From Amaurobius ferox (taxonomy: Eukaryota > Arthropoda > Arachnida > Araneae > Amaurobiidae): 64,000 nt of DNA. The position numbers were made by a program, and so were the translations under genes. Under the pieces are notes generated by a model. It was not told where the DNA came from. It saw nothing but the letters and a program-made list of their open reading frames with translations, and made no database searches. The stretch is taken from contig OX578155.1 in assembly GCA_951213105.1 (NCBI GenBank), positions 31,946,857 to 32,010,856 on the forward strand, in the 5' to 3' direction. Below, piece after piece: positions 34,094 through 42,303 of this stretch; positions within the stretch are counted from its first letter, which is position 1, and each line of letters starts with the position of its first letter.

Positions 34094-34651
34094 CGCACAC
34101 AGACGTCACGTTAAAAATGGTTTTTTCGTATTCTAGAGGTCTCGAAACCTGTAGATCCGTCGAAAACTCGAGTTGTGATTTTCGGCATGATTCCAATACT
34201 TTCCCTATATACATTACCATTACAGGGAAAGTACCATTGCTTTCCCTATACATCATTATATTACAGGGAAAGTAAAAAAGGAGTGGGCCCAGATTTGCTG
34301 GGGTGTATGTCGTTCCCCTGTTATCCCCTGCTGGTGACTATAAATTTTACATTGGTAGTGCAAAACGTACTGTTGGCATCCATTTAGCAAACATGCTCGC
34401 GATGTCAAATCTGGTAAACTTTCTACGGCCCTTGCTCAATATGTGGCTAATGATAAATTTCTTCCCGTTTCTGAAAAAACTTTCCTTTTGGTTCGTTGTA
34501 ACAATCCACGTAGTATTCTTCTTTATGAATCCCTGTTTATTTATATTTATCGTGAATCAATTTGTAATTTTGTTCCTGTCCAAATTTTAAGTTATGCTTG
34601 GCGACTCAATCTCAACTCTATACAATTCAAATCTCTTAAAAGTTATTTGTG
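33188..34651 (+). pseudogene. Penelope-like element: linker and GIY-YIG endonuclease
   Basis: Frame 1 (about 33188-33469) reads a C-terminal RT-to-nuclease linker (KLVAVKDRLVHKSSLPYHPS, then FHEFAFKLAHS-like text). After removing the HINE-like insertion the frame resumes at 34306. Codons for AGV join YVVPLLSPAGDYKFYIGSAKR, which holds the paired GIY (GVYVV) and YIG motifs of the GIY-YIG nuclease fold; this fold is the endonuclease of Penelope-like retroelements. Near 34383 a one-base shift leads to KHARDVKSGKLSTALAQYVA and then NPRSILLYESLFIYIY, where the Glu matches the catalytic Glu of the family. It ends at a stop near 34651. The RT domain itself is missing on the left. Two lesions (insertion and frameshift) make it inactive. 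Confidence 0.75.
33470..34297 (-). mobile_element. HINE-like copy inside the PLE, carrying LINE sequence
   Basis: The inserted DNA is flanked by CTGGGGTG at 33462-33469 and 34298-34305; excising it with one repeat restores the PLE reading frame. It starts at CAGACTCAAATTC, so the usual terminal hairpin segment is missing. The other end is doubled: a GGGAAAGTA end, then TTTCCCTATACATCATTATA and a second GGGAAAGTA. Beyond this it carries AAAAAAGGAGTGGGCCCAG plus ATTTG, identical to the LINE RT sequence beside the HINE-like copy at 54.8-55.6 kb. Confidence 0.85.
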
Positions 34652-34984
34652 ACGTCATTCTCAGGAATATCATGCTTGTCGTTTTTCTAAAATTTGTATT
34701 AGTTCTTTTCTTGTAATATTTTAAATTCGTAAGCGTTTAAACTTATTTTGTAATTTCAGTGTATATTTCTTGAATTATTTTAGCAAGTTCATTTACCTTT
34801 ATATTTTATGCAAATTTATTTTAAAATGGTCTCTATATATATAAACATTCCATGCTTTTACCACTCACGTAGCCACTGATGAAGGGCGTATATACGTCCG
34901 AAAGCGCTCTGGCAGTTTTCAACAAGATTTTGTACGGATGTTAAATAAAAGACCTTTCGTTTTTTTAAAAAACGTTTTGTCCTT
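34652..34984 (+). other. PLE 3' untranslated region
   Basis: Sequence after the GIY-YIG frame, containing the hammerhead-like motif at 34872-34913 and AATAAA at about 34944. The next minus-oriented HINE-like copy begins near 34985 at TTGTCCTTGGTTTTATCTA, a word that is also found inside the HINE-like copies at 25690 and 29990. Confidence 0.5.
34872..34913 (+). ncRNA. Hammerhead-like ribozyme motif (PLE-associated)
   Basis: Core in order: stem I strand GCCA (34872-34875); CTGATGA (34876-34882); stem II GGGCGT with loop ATAT and ACGTCC (34884-34899); GAAA (34900-34903). Then stem III AGC/GCT with no loop (34903-34908), C at 34909 as the predicted cleavage site, and the stem I partner TGGC (34910-34913). 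Very short, loop-less stem III is described for hammerheads of Penelope-like elements. One extra A (34883) lies between the CUGAUGA box and stem II, which departs from the canonical core, so activity is uncertain. Position just after the GIY-YIG gene supports the assignment. Confidence 0.6.
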
Positions 34985-35665
34985 GGTTTTATCTATTATC
35001 TGCAGACGTGATACCAACCTTGATTAAATGCGAAATATCTCAGATATCTCGAGAACGGTTAGTTCTAGAGTAATAGAGTTGTTCTTATTCTTTTCCTCAT
35101 CAAGAATTACGTATAAAACAAGTATTTATTTGTATATTTGAACATACGTAGCTTTTTTTTAGATTTTGGCGATTTTTGAGGGCCATTTCGTAAAAAAAGG
35201 CAGGTTGTTCTTTTCCAAATAATACCAAAATCTAATCAGCACCAGAGTATCCCACAAGTAACTTATCTACCAAATTTTGTGAAATTTGGTTAATTAGTAT
35301 TCCAGCTAGACCGGATGAATGAAATTTTTACTGGCCATTTCGCAAAAAAAGGCGGGTTCTGTTTTAACGAATCGTACCAAACACTAATCAGCACCAGGGT
35401 CATACCCAAGTGACTTACCTACCAAATTTTATGAAATTCGGTTCGTAAGTTTTTGAGTTAGAGTGGATACATACATTGCACAGACACACGGACACACAGA
35501 TACACAGACACACAGACAGATACACACACAGACGTCACGCTAAATATAGTTTTTTCGTATTCTAGAGATCTCGAAACGTGTAGATCCTTCGAAAACTCGA
35601 GTTGCGATTTTCGGCATGATTCCAATACTTTCCCTATACATTACCATGTATTGCAGGGAAACTAA
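34985..35665 (-). mobile_element. HINE-like element, minus copy
   Basis: Lacks the distal terminal segment; body and left hairpin are present (ATGTATTGCAGGGAAACT at 35647-35664). The CAGA/CA tract is at 35477-35530. Confidence 0.7.
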
Positions 35666-35791
35666 ACACTATTTTTAGCGTGACGTCCGTGTGTGTGTCT
35701 GTGTGTCTGTACAATATATGTATCCACTCTAACTCAAAAACTAATGAGCCGAATTTAACAAAATTTAGTAGGTAAATCACTTAAGTGGTTA
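35666..35791 (+). mobile_element. HINE-like element split by the foldback, left part
   Basis: Begins in ACTATTTTTAGCGTGACGTC, runs through a GT tract and the first tandem unit, and stops at AAGTGGTTA. The sequence continues at 43338 with TACTCTGGTGCTCATTAG. Joined with a single TA these match the uninterrupted family sequence. Confidence 0.85.
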
Positions 35792-36179
35792 CATTGCCTA
35801 GAACTAATAGTGTGCCGACCGCTTATACCTCCCAATGCTGGGAGATGTTCCTGAAAAGCCGCCTCCGCCAGACGGCGTTGGTCTCGAATAAGAGATCAGA
35901 AGCGGAGGAGTTAACATTAAAACTAATAGGAATTTATTGCAAATGAAATGACCGATACCTTTCGAAATAACTGAAGAATTTGAGTGAAATTTGGTGTGAT
36001 TACTGTAAGTGGTACACACAAAAAGTCATTTGATTTTCAGAGAGATTGAGCTAGGGATATACTATTCGTATTTTTAAAATTTTATTTAACTTGCTCTGGT
36101 GTTCGTTCAAACTTTTGAGGTTCAAAATAATCCGGTTCATTTATCACAGTAACAGGAAATTCGTTATGACGTTTCCTCT

Positions 36180-37540
36180 TGTGGTATATTTCAGTTCATT
36201 CGATTTTGAAGCTTATCGGGCTAGCCCGTCCTGGGTCCGCCATAGAACTTTACCTGGTTTTTGAGAATAACTCGAAAGTCAGAGACAGTAGGAAATTTGA
36301 ATTTAATATATCGTTTTCTTTTGGGGTGTATTTTAATTCTTTCAATTTTGAACCGTACCGGGTAAGTCCGTCTTAGGCCCGGCTTAGAAACTCACCCGTT
36401 TTTGAGGTATAACTCGAGAACAGGTGTATCTAAAAATTCGAAGTTTAGCATATCCTTGTCATTTGCTGTATATTTTAACTCTTTGCATTATAATCTTTTC
36501 GGGCTAGCCCGTCCTGAGCCCAACAAAAGGAATATATCGTTTTTTGAGAATAACTGAAAATTCGGAGCATCTAGAATGTCTAAATTTAATATATCATTGT
36601 CCTTTGGGGTATATTACATTTCATCGCATTTCGAACTTTATCGAGCTAGCCCGTCTTGGGCCCGCCATAGAAATTTATTCTCTTTTCAAGAATAACTTGA
36701 TCAATCGGAGTAGCTAAAAAATGTAAATTAAGTATATCATTTCCTTTTGGATGGATTTTAATCTAGATTTTGAACCTCATCGGGCTAGCCCGTCTTGGGT
36801 CCGCTGAAGAAGGCATTCGTTTCTGAAAAATAACGCGAGAACCGAAGTAGCTAAAAATTCCAAGTTTAACATATCATTGGCTTTTGGGGTATATTTAAGT
36901 TTCTTCGGATTTGAACTTTATAGGGGCAACCCGTCCTGGACCCGACATAGGAATGGACCCATTTTTTTAGAATAACTGGAAAATCCGGGAAACTAGAAAA
37001 TATAAACTTAGTACATCCTTATCTTTTGGGGAATATTTTAATTCTTTCGATTTTGTAACGTATCGGGCTAACCCATTTTGGGCCCGCCTTAGAAATTCAC
37101 TTTTTAGGGGGAATAACTTTAGAACCGGAGTATTTAAAAGTTTCAAGTTTATAATATCGTTGTCATTTGCGGTATGTCTTAGTTCATTGGATTTAAAACC
37201 TTATAGGGCTAGCCCGTCCTGCGACCAACAAAAAGAATGTACTCGTTTTATAAGAATAATTCCAAAAGAGTAGCAGCTTGAATACCTAAATTTAGTATAT
37301 CATTGTATTTTAGGGTATATTTTATTTCTTTGCATTTTGAACCTTATCAGGCTAGACAGTCTTAGACCCGACGTAGAAATGTACTGGTTTTTCGAAAATA
37401 ACTCGAAAATCGAAGCTGCTAACCCCCCCCCCCCCAAATTTAGTATATCATTTTCTTTTGGGGTTTATCATAATTTATCATTTGAACCTCATCGGGCTAG
37501 CCCGTCTTGAGTCCGCCTTAGGAATGCGATCGTGTTAGGA
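36180..37540 (-). repeat. Foldback left arm, 142-bp monomer array
   Basis: Ten monomers, each with a palindromic core (best form CGGGCTAGCCCG) and a shared AATATATCATTGTCTTTTGG-type word. Neighbouring monomers differ, but each resembles the monomer at the mirrored place in the right arm: for example the third from the end carries CCCAACAAAAGGAATAT on the left and TTGTTGGGCTCAGGACG on the right. Confidence 0.85.
37425..37435. repeat. Poly-C run
   Basis: A run of about ten to eleven C inside a left-arm monomer. Confidence 0.8.
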
Positions 37541-37609
37541 ATGCGATCGTGCTAAACTTGGAATTTTCAGCTTCTCATTTCTCGAAATATTCCCCCAAAA
37601 CGAGTGCAT

Positions 37610-38259
37610 TCCTAAGACGGGCCTAAAACGGGCTAGCCCAATAAGGTTCAAAATCTAAAGAATTAAAATATACCCCTAAAACAATGATATATAAAATATT
37701 TTAGCTGCTCTGCTTGAATTATTTAAAAAGCGAGTGCATTAATATGTCGGGCCCAGGACGGGCTGCACCGATACGGTTCAAATTCGAAAGTATTAAACTT
37801 TACCCCAAAAGAAAATGATATACTAAATTTTGATTATTTTAGCTGCTTCGATTTTCAAGTTATTCTCCAAAAACCAGCCCATTTCAACTTCGGGCCCAGG
37901 ACAGGCTAGCCATATAAGGTTCAAATTCCAAAGAAATGAAATATACCCTAAAATACAATGACATACTAAATTTAGACATTCAAGCTGGTACAGTTTTGGA
38001 GTTATTCTAAAAAAATGAGTACATTCTTTTTGTTGGGCCCAGGACGGGTTAGCCCGATAAGGTTTTAAATCCAATAAGCTAAGATATACCGCAAATGACA
38101 ACGACATTCTAAACTTGGAACTTTTAGATACTCCCGTTCTAGAGTTATTCCCCCAAAAAAGTGAATCTCTGAGGCAGGCCCAAAACGGGTTCGCCCGATA
38201 CGGTTCAAAATCGAAGGAATTAAAATATTCTCCAAAAGATAAGGATGTACTAAGTTTAT
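37610..38259 (+). repeat. Foldback right arm, inner part
   Basis: Five monomers before the LTR element. The last one is cut at AGTTTAT (38259) and continues at 42304 with ATTTTCTAG. Confidence 0.85.
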
Positions 38260-38650
38260 TGTTACGAACCCCTCTCTGTCCATGTCAAGAAGACTGGGAA
38301 AGGTTATTCTAGGCCCGCCATCTTACTTCGAGAGTTTTGCAGCTGGCCACGCAATTTGATACTGCGGACTTCGGGGGGTCAAGGGCCAGATATTGGAGGG
38401 GAGGGCGATGGCGGTTTGGAAGAAGAAAGACTTGCTTCGGAGATGCTGAACTGAACGGACGATCGGACTCGCGGAGTCCCGAGTATTGTGATGATTCGAA
38501 TAATTTGCGAATATGTGTAGATATGTGTAAATATTTAGATGTAATAAATGTGTCGTGTGATTATGGAAGTGTTTTGCTTAGTATAGAAAACGAACCACCG
38601 AACGGGCTCAAGGCGATCAGCAATTGGAAATGAGAGCCGAGCTCGTTACA
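38260..38650 (+). repeat. 5' LTR
   Basis: 391 bp, TG...CA ends. AATAAA at 38543-38548 is a candidate polyadenylation signal. The internal 98-codon frame is present in both LTRs and is not taken as a gene. Confidence 0.92.
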
Positions 38651-38651
38651 C

Positions 38652-38669
38652 TGTCGCAGCCGACAGGAT
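38652..38669 (+). promoter_or_regulatory. Primer-binding site, tRNA-Ser-like
   Basis: TGTCGCAGCCGACAGGAT starts two bases after the LTR. From memory, insect elements with tRNA-Ser priming have TGGCGCAGTCGGTAGGAT here, which this resembles at most positions. The tRNA should be checked against the host set. Confidence 0.6.
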
Positions 38670-39440
38670 AAATGCTAAGTAAATGGAAAGGTGGAATTGG
38701 CGTTGGAATAAATTGGATCGGAGTGAGTCATATGAGACTAATTTGTGTGTGTGTTTAATGTACGTAATGGATTATCGATATAGCCTGTGACAAAGACCCC
38801 AACCCATAAGAAAGTATGATGACATCTGGTACAGAAGAAGAGGTAAGTGGAAATTTTCATAATTCATGGGTGATGCTCTCTGGGCTAGAGCGGATTTTAA
38901 ATTAAATGGTAAAATTAGTAATGGTTTAAAGGGGGTCATTTGGTTTGTGGGGAGTAAATTATTGATGGGAGTAAATTATGACTTTTAATGTTTTGTTAAT
39001 AAATAACGGAAATTCCTAAATGAGCAGTGACATAAGTAATATATGGATAAAGATTTTGCTTTAATATACAAATGTGTTTAAATGTTGTTTTGATAAGAAA
39101 TTATGGTAAATTTTTGCATGAAATTGTGTTACATTTAATATTAATGAGATATTTGTATGTGGAAATATAATTAATACTATGCATAAGGTATTTTACTATT
39201 AAGAGAAATTTAAGTTATATTACTTCTAGGGTATTTGGTTTTATATTAAAGATAAACTATTTCACTGTAAAGGAAAAAATGATATATGTGATTGATAAAA
39301 GTGATTTGACATGTGCATATATTATGTATTTTGGGATGAAGGGGAAAAGGCAATATTGTGTATTAAGAGGGTGGTATGGTGTAAATTAGGGTGAGCTATT
39401 ATTGTGTAGGTAATCTTTGGTTCTCACGCAGTGGTTTAGG
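38670..39440 (+). other. Leader region with possible intron
   Basis: No long frame. A short one begins ATGATGACATCTGGTACAG at 38816 and runs into GAG|GTAAGT, a consensus splice donor at about 38842. TTCTCACGCAG at 39421-39431 is a possible acceptor. Splicing would join in phase 0 and put about nine residues (MMTSGTEEE) in front of WFRMAYLL of the gag frame. This is inference from sequence only. Confidence 0.35.
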
Positions 39441-41327
39441 ATGGCATATTTATTGGAAGAGAAGAAAATTGATCTTGTGAGGCTCTGTTATGAAATAGGC
39501 GAGACGGCGGATTCTGAGTGTGAAGTGGTGGAATTAAAAAATATAATTTGTGGGAGCAAGGAGTATGAGGAAGAAGCGATAAGGAATATATTGTATTCTA
39601 TTAGGGAAGAGAGAGAAGAGAATGAAGAACGGGATAGAGAGAATAAAGAGTGGGAGAAAAGAAAATTAGAGTGCGATAGAAAGTTGAGAGAGTTGGAAAG
39701 AAAGGAGCAGAAAAAGAGGGAAAGCGAGATCAAATGGTTAATGTGGGAACTGGGAGTGAACCAGGATAATAGTGAAACCCAAATTACACGGAATACCATT
39801 ACCTGGAACTATAGCGGCCAAATTGGCAGAGCAGTGAAAAAAGTGCATAAGAACACAGTGTTGTGCTTCGCATGTAAAAAGTTAGGACACTATAGGTATG
39901 AATGCCCAGAAATATGTAGTGCGCTTAACAGTAAAGGGCTTAATTCGGAAAAGTCGCGAAAAGTTCAGTTTGGAATATTTGAGGAGACTTGGGAAAAACC
40001 AGAATTGCCAAGCCTAGATATTCAGGTTGGGGCGAAAAGCGTTAATAAAATTAAGCGGCCTTTTCGGGTATCCGATCTCCTGAGTCTCAGAATGGAAAGA
40101 GAGAATCCCATTATGGAAAATGGGGGTGGGAAGTCTCGGAGAGAGGGGTTTCCTGTGGGCAAGCTCTGGAGAGAAAGAGAAAAGATGGTGAGGGGGAGGA
40201 GTAATACAATGTCGCGAGTGGACCCTGCGCAGAAGAAAGAAAAGTCGGGGGGAGTTGAGAGTTTCCTGATCATAGATATGTCTAGATCACAGTTGTCCTT
40301 GAAGGGAAAGGGGACGATCGAGCAGGCGACCTCAAGTTCCGAGTCTGATAGTGCGCAATATTTTAGGGACTGTAAGGAAGGGGAAGGGGCTGAGAAAGGC
40401 CATCCTGGGATCCCAATATCTGTGAGTCCAATTATCACCGAAAAGGAAAATGGTACGAGTAGTTTAGAGACATTGGGGGTCTTGAAGAATTCGAAAGCAA
40501 TGGATAAGAGTCGAATTACGGAGTGTGAGAGAAAGGAGACGGAGACAATGAACGAAAGATGGGGAACTGGAGAGTCGGTTATAGCCCAACGTGAGACAAT
40601 AGGAACGGAAGGGAATGAAGTGTGCTCAGTTGGAAGTCATGAGAAAGCCATGTTAGTTAAAGTGGGAACAATGTTGGAAGGGAAATGTGAAGGAACAGGA
40701 ATTATAGAGGTAGTTACGGGTTCGGTCAGTGAGAAGAAGCAAAGGGTTAGTGAGGGTAGAAGCAAGTTGGCTTCCCTGCGAGACCAATGTTATGGATGGA
40801 ATGGATCAAGAGAGAAAAGGTGCAGGTATTCACGAGTGAAAATGAAATTATTAGTGGGAAAATTTGGGAGATTGGTAAGGAAACCGAAGATGAAATATGC
40901 TGGGGTTAGAAGTAAGATTGCTTCCCTGCGAGACCAATGTTATGGAGGAAATTGGTCAAGAGATAAAATGTGTAATTATTCACGAGTGAAAATGAAATTA
41001 TTAGTGGGAAAATTTGGGAGATTGGGAAGGAAACCGAAGATGAAATATGCTGGGGTTAGAAGCAAGATTGCTTCCCTGCGAGACCAATGTTATGAAGGAA
41101 ATTGGTCAAGAGTTAAAATGTGTAATTATTCGCGAGTGGAAATGAAGTTATTAGTGGGGAAATTTGGGAGATTTGGAAGGAAACCGAAGATGAAAATGAA
41201 ATATGAGAGAGAAATTACATGGTCAGTGGAAAGAATGGAAGAGTGGGTCTCGATTTGTGGGATCAGAAAGTGGATATTGGATGATGAAAAGAAGTTGAGT
41301 TTAAATCTGTGGGGGTTACTGGAATGA
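39441..41327 (+). CDS. gag: Gag-like protein with CCHC zinc knuckle
   Basis: A 628-residue frame from ATG 39441; upstream codons in frame lack another ATG. Gag proteins assemble the virus-like particle and bind the element RNA. N-terminus: MAYLLEEKKIDLVRLCYEIG and then KEYEEEAIRNILYSIREERE, a helical region I recall from arachnid Gypsy-type gags. Residues ~52-100 are extremely rich in Glu, Arg and Lys and probably form a coiled coil. Residues 142-155 are CFACKKLGHYRYEC, a perfect CX2CX4HX4C knuckle. Residues ~160-430 are polar and probably disordered. Residues ~440-590 hold three 50-residue tandem repeats (ASLRDQCYGxNxSRxK... KLLVGKFGR...). The stop is followed by no pol frame. Stops or frameshifts are absent, so it could be expressed. 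Confidence 0.75.
   Translation: MAYLLEEKKIDLVRLCYEIGETADSECEVVELKNIICGSKEYEEEAIRNILYSIREEREENEERDRENKEWEKRKLECDRKLRELERKEQKKRESEIKWLMWELGVNQDNSETQITRNTITWNYSGQIGRAVKKVHKNTVLCFACKKLGHYRYECPEICSALNSKGLNSEKSRKVQFGIFEETWEKPELPSLDIQVGAKSVNKIKRPFRVSDLLSLRMERENPIMENGGGKSRREGFPVGKLWREREKMVRGRSNTMSRVDPAQKKEKSGGVESFLIIDMSRSQLSLKGKGTIEQATSSSESDSAQYFRDCKEGEGAEKGHPGIPISVSPIITEKENGTSSLETLGVLKNSKAMDKSRITECERKETETMNERWGTGESVIAQRETIGTEGNEVCSVGSHEKAMLVKVGTMLEGKCEGTGIIEVVTGSVSEKKQRVSEGRSKLASLRDQCYGWNGSREKRCRYSRVKMKLLVGKFGRLVRKPKMKYAGVRSKIASLRDQCYGGNWSRDKMCNYSRVKMKLLVGKFGRLGRKPKMKYAGVRSKIASLRDQCYEGNWSRVKMCNYSRVEMKLLVGKFGRFGRKPKMKMKYEREITWSVERMEEWVSICGIRKWILDDEKKLSLNLWGLLE
40759..41205 (+). repeat. Three 150-bp tandem repeats inside gag
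   Basis: CTTCCCTGCGAGACCAATGT occurs at 40771, 40921 and 41071, exactly 150 bp apart. The unit keeps the frame and encodes 50 basic residues. Copies differ by a few substitutions, e.g. GWNGSREKRC, GGNWSRDKMC and EGNWSRVKMC. Confidence 0.92.
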
Positions 41328-41890
41328 ACTCCCGGGCAGGGGAAATGACGAAGGGGGTTACTGGTTCTATAATGATATATTGTGTGTTCTTTGAATAAAG
41401 TTTTGAGCCAGTAATCTAAAAATTGTGAAATTATGGAAAAATGTATGTGAATTGTAGTGTGTTTAATATTAAGGTATTTCTATATGTTTGTTTTAAGTGT
41501 AAACAGTAGGAGTGGAAATGGATAATTAGTGTTTTAAGCATCATTTTGGTTTGTAGTATGATTTTGTTTTAAGTGCTAAACAGTAGAAGTGGAAATTGAT
41601 AATTAGTGTTTAAGAATAATTTTGGTTTAATGTATGATTTTGTTTCAAGTATAAACATTTGAATTGGAAATTGATAATTGGTGTTTTAAGAATAATTTAG
41701 TGTTTATGGAAATATACTTTTGTGTATGAAATTTAAATTTTGATAATTATTATGTAATGGTTCGATCCTGTCACTGGCTCATAGAGGAATTCCGGGTTGC
41801 AGAGAGCATAGCCTGTGTGTGGGAATTTCCACTATCAGAAGGGGGTGCAGGATTTGGACTTTCCAGTCATCGTTGGTCAACGGATGGACT
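41328..41890 (+). other. 3' internal region of the LTR element, non-coding
   Basis: AT-rich with three similar segments of the type AAACAGTAGAAGTGGAAAT (near 41502, 41580, 41655), then a GC-richer part. No pol-like frame. Confidence 0.6.
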
Positions 41891-41893
41891 GAA

Positions 41894-41907
41894 AAGTGGG
41901 GGGAAGG
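41894..41907 (+). promoter_or_regulatory. Polypurine tract
   Basis: AAGTGGGGGGAAGG, interrupted by one T, directly abuts the 3' LTR and would prime plus-strand synthesis. Confidence 0.75.
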
Positions 41908-42298
41908 TGTTACGAACCCCTCTCTGTCCATGTCAAGAAGACTGGGAAAGGTTATTCTAGGCCCGCCATCTTACTTCGAGAGTTTTGCAGCTGGCCACGC
42001 AATTTGATACTGCGGACTTCGGGGGGTCAAGGGCCAGATATTGGAGGGGAGGGCGATGGCGGTTTGGAAGAAGAAAGACTTGCTTCGGAGATGCTGAACT
42101 GAACGGACGATCGGACTCGCGGAGTCCCGAGTATTGTGATGATTCGAATAATTTGCGAATATGTGTAGATATGTGTAAATATTTAGATGTAATAAATGTG
42201 TCGTGTGATTATGGAAGTGTTTTGCTTAGTATAGAAAACGAACCACCGAACGGGCTCAAGGCGATCAGCAATTGGAAATGAGAGCCGAGCTCGTTACA
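41908..42298 (+). repeat. 3' LTR
   Basis: 391 bp, same length and apparently same sequence as the 5' LTR, followed by the TTTAT duplication. Confidence 0.92.
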
Positions 42299-42303
42299 TT
42301 TAT

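Larger units (their letters stand above)
38260..42298 (+). mobile_element. Complete gag-only LTR retrotransposon (4,039 bp)
   Basis: Two 391-bp LTRs (38260-38650, 41908-42298) start TGTTACGAAC and end CTCGTTACA. The target duplication TTTAT lies at 38255-38259 and 42299-42303. A primer-binding site follows the left LTR and a purine tract precedes the right one. The internal 3,257 bp has a single long frame, a gag-like protein with one zinc knuckle. I find no protease, RT, RNase H or integrase motif, so the element must use enzymes from a relative. The LTRs look identical by eye, including the whole 98-codon frame in each, so the insertion is recent. It lies in the foldback right arm and disrupts one monomer. 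Confidence 0.92.

Noticed and set aside
33891..34256. Frames inside the HINE-like copies (e.g. 22039-22365, 33891-34136, 46353-46613)
   Set aside because: They differ in frame and length between copies and follow the repeat sequence; no motif.
36180..38260. Centromeric satellite
   Set aside because: The ~142-bp monomers are bounded by transposon-type inverted ends with TA on both sides and are arranged in mirror order, so a foldback transposon explains them better.
38337..38633. 98-codon frame in each LTR as a gene
   Set aside because: It lies wholly in the LTR, has no recognisable motif, and is duplicated only because the LTRs are.
39488..40438. Minus-strand frames of 103 and 138 codons opposite gag
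   Set aside because: Shadows of the purine-rich gag coding strand: the Ser/Leu/Phe-rich products mirror the Glu/Arg/Lys codons.
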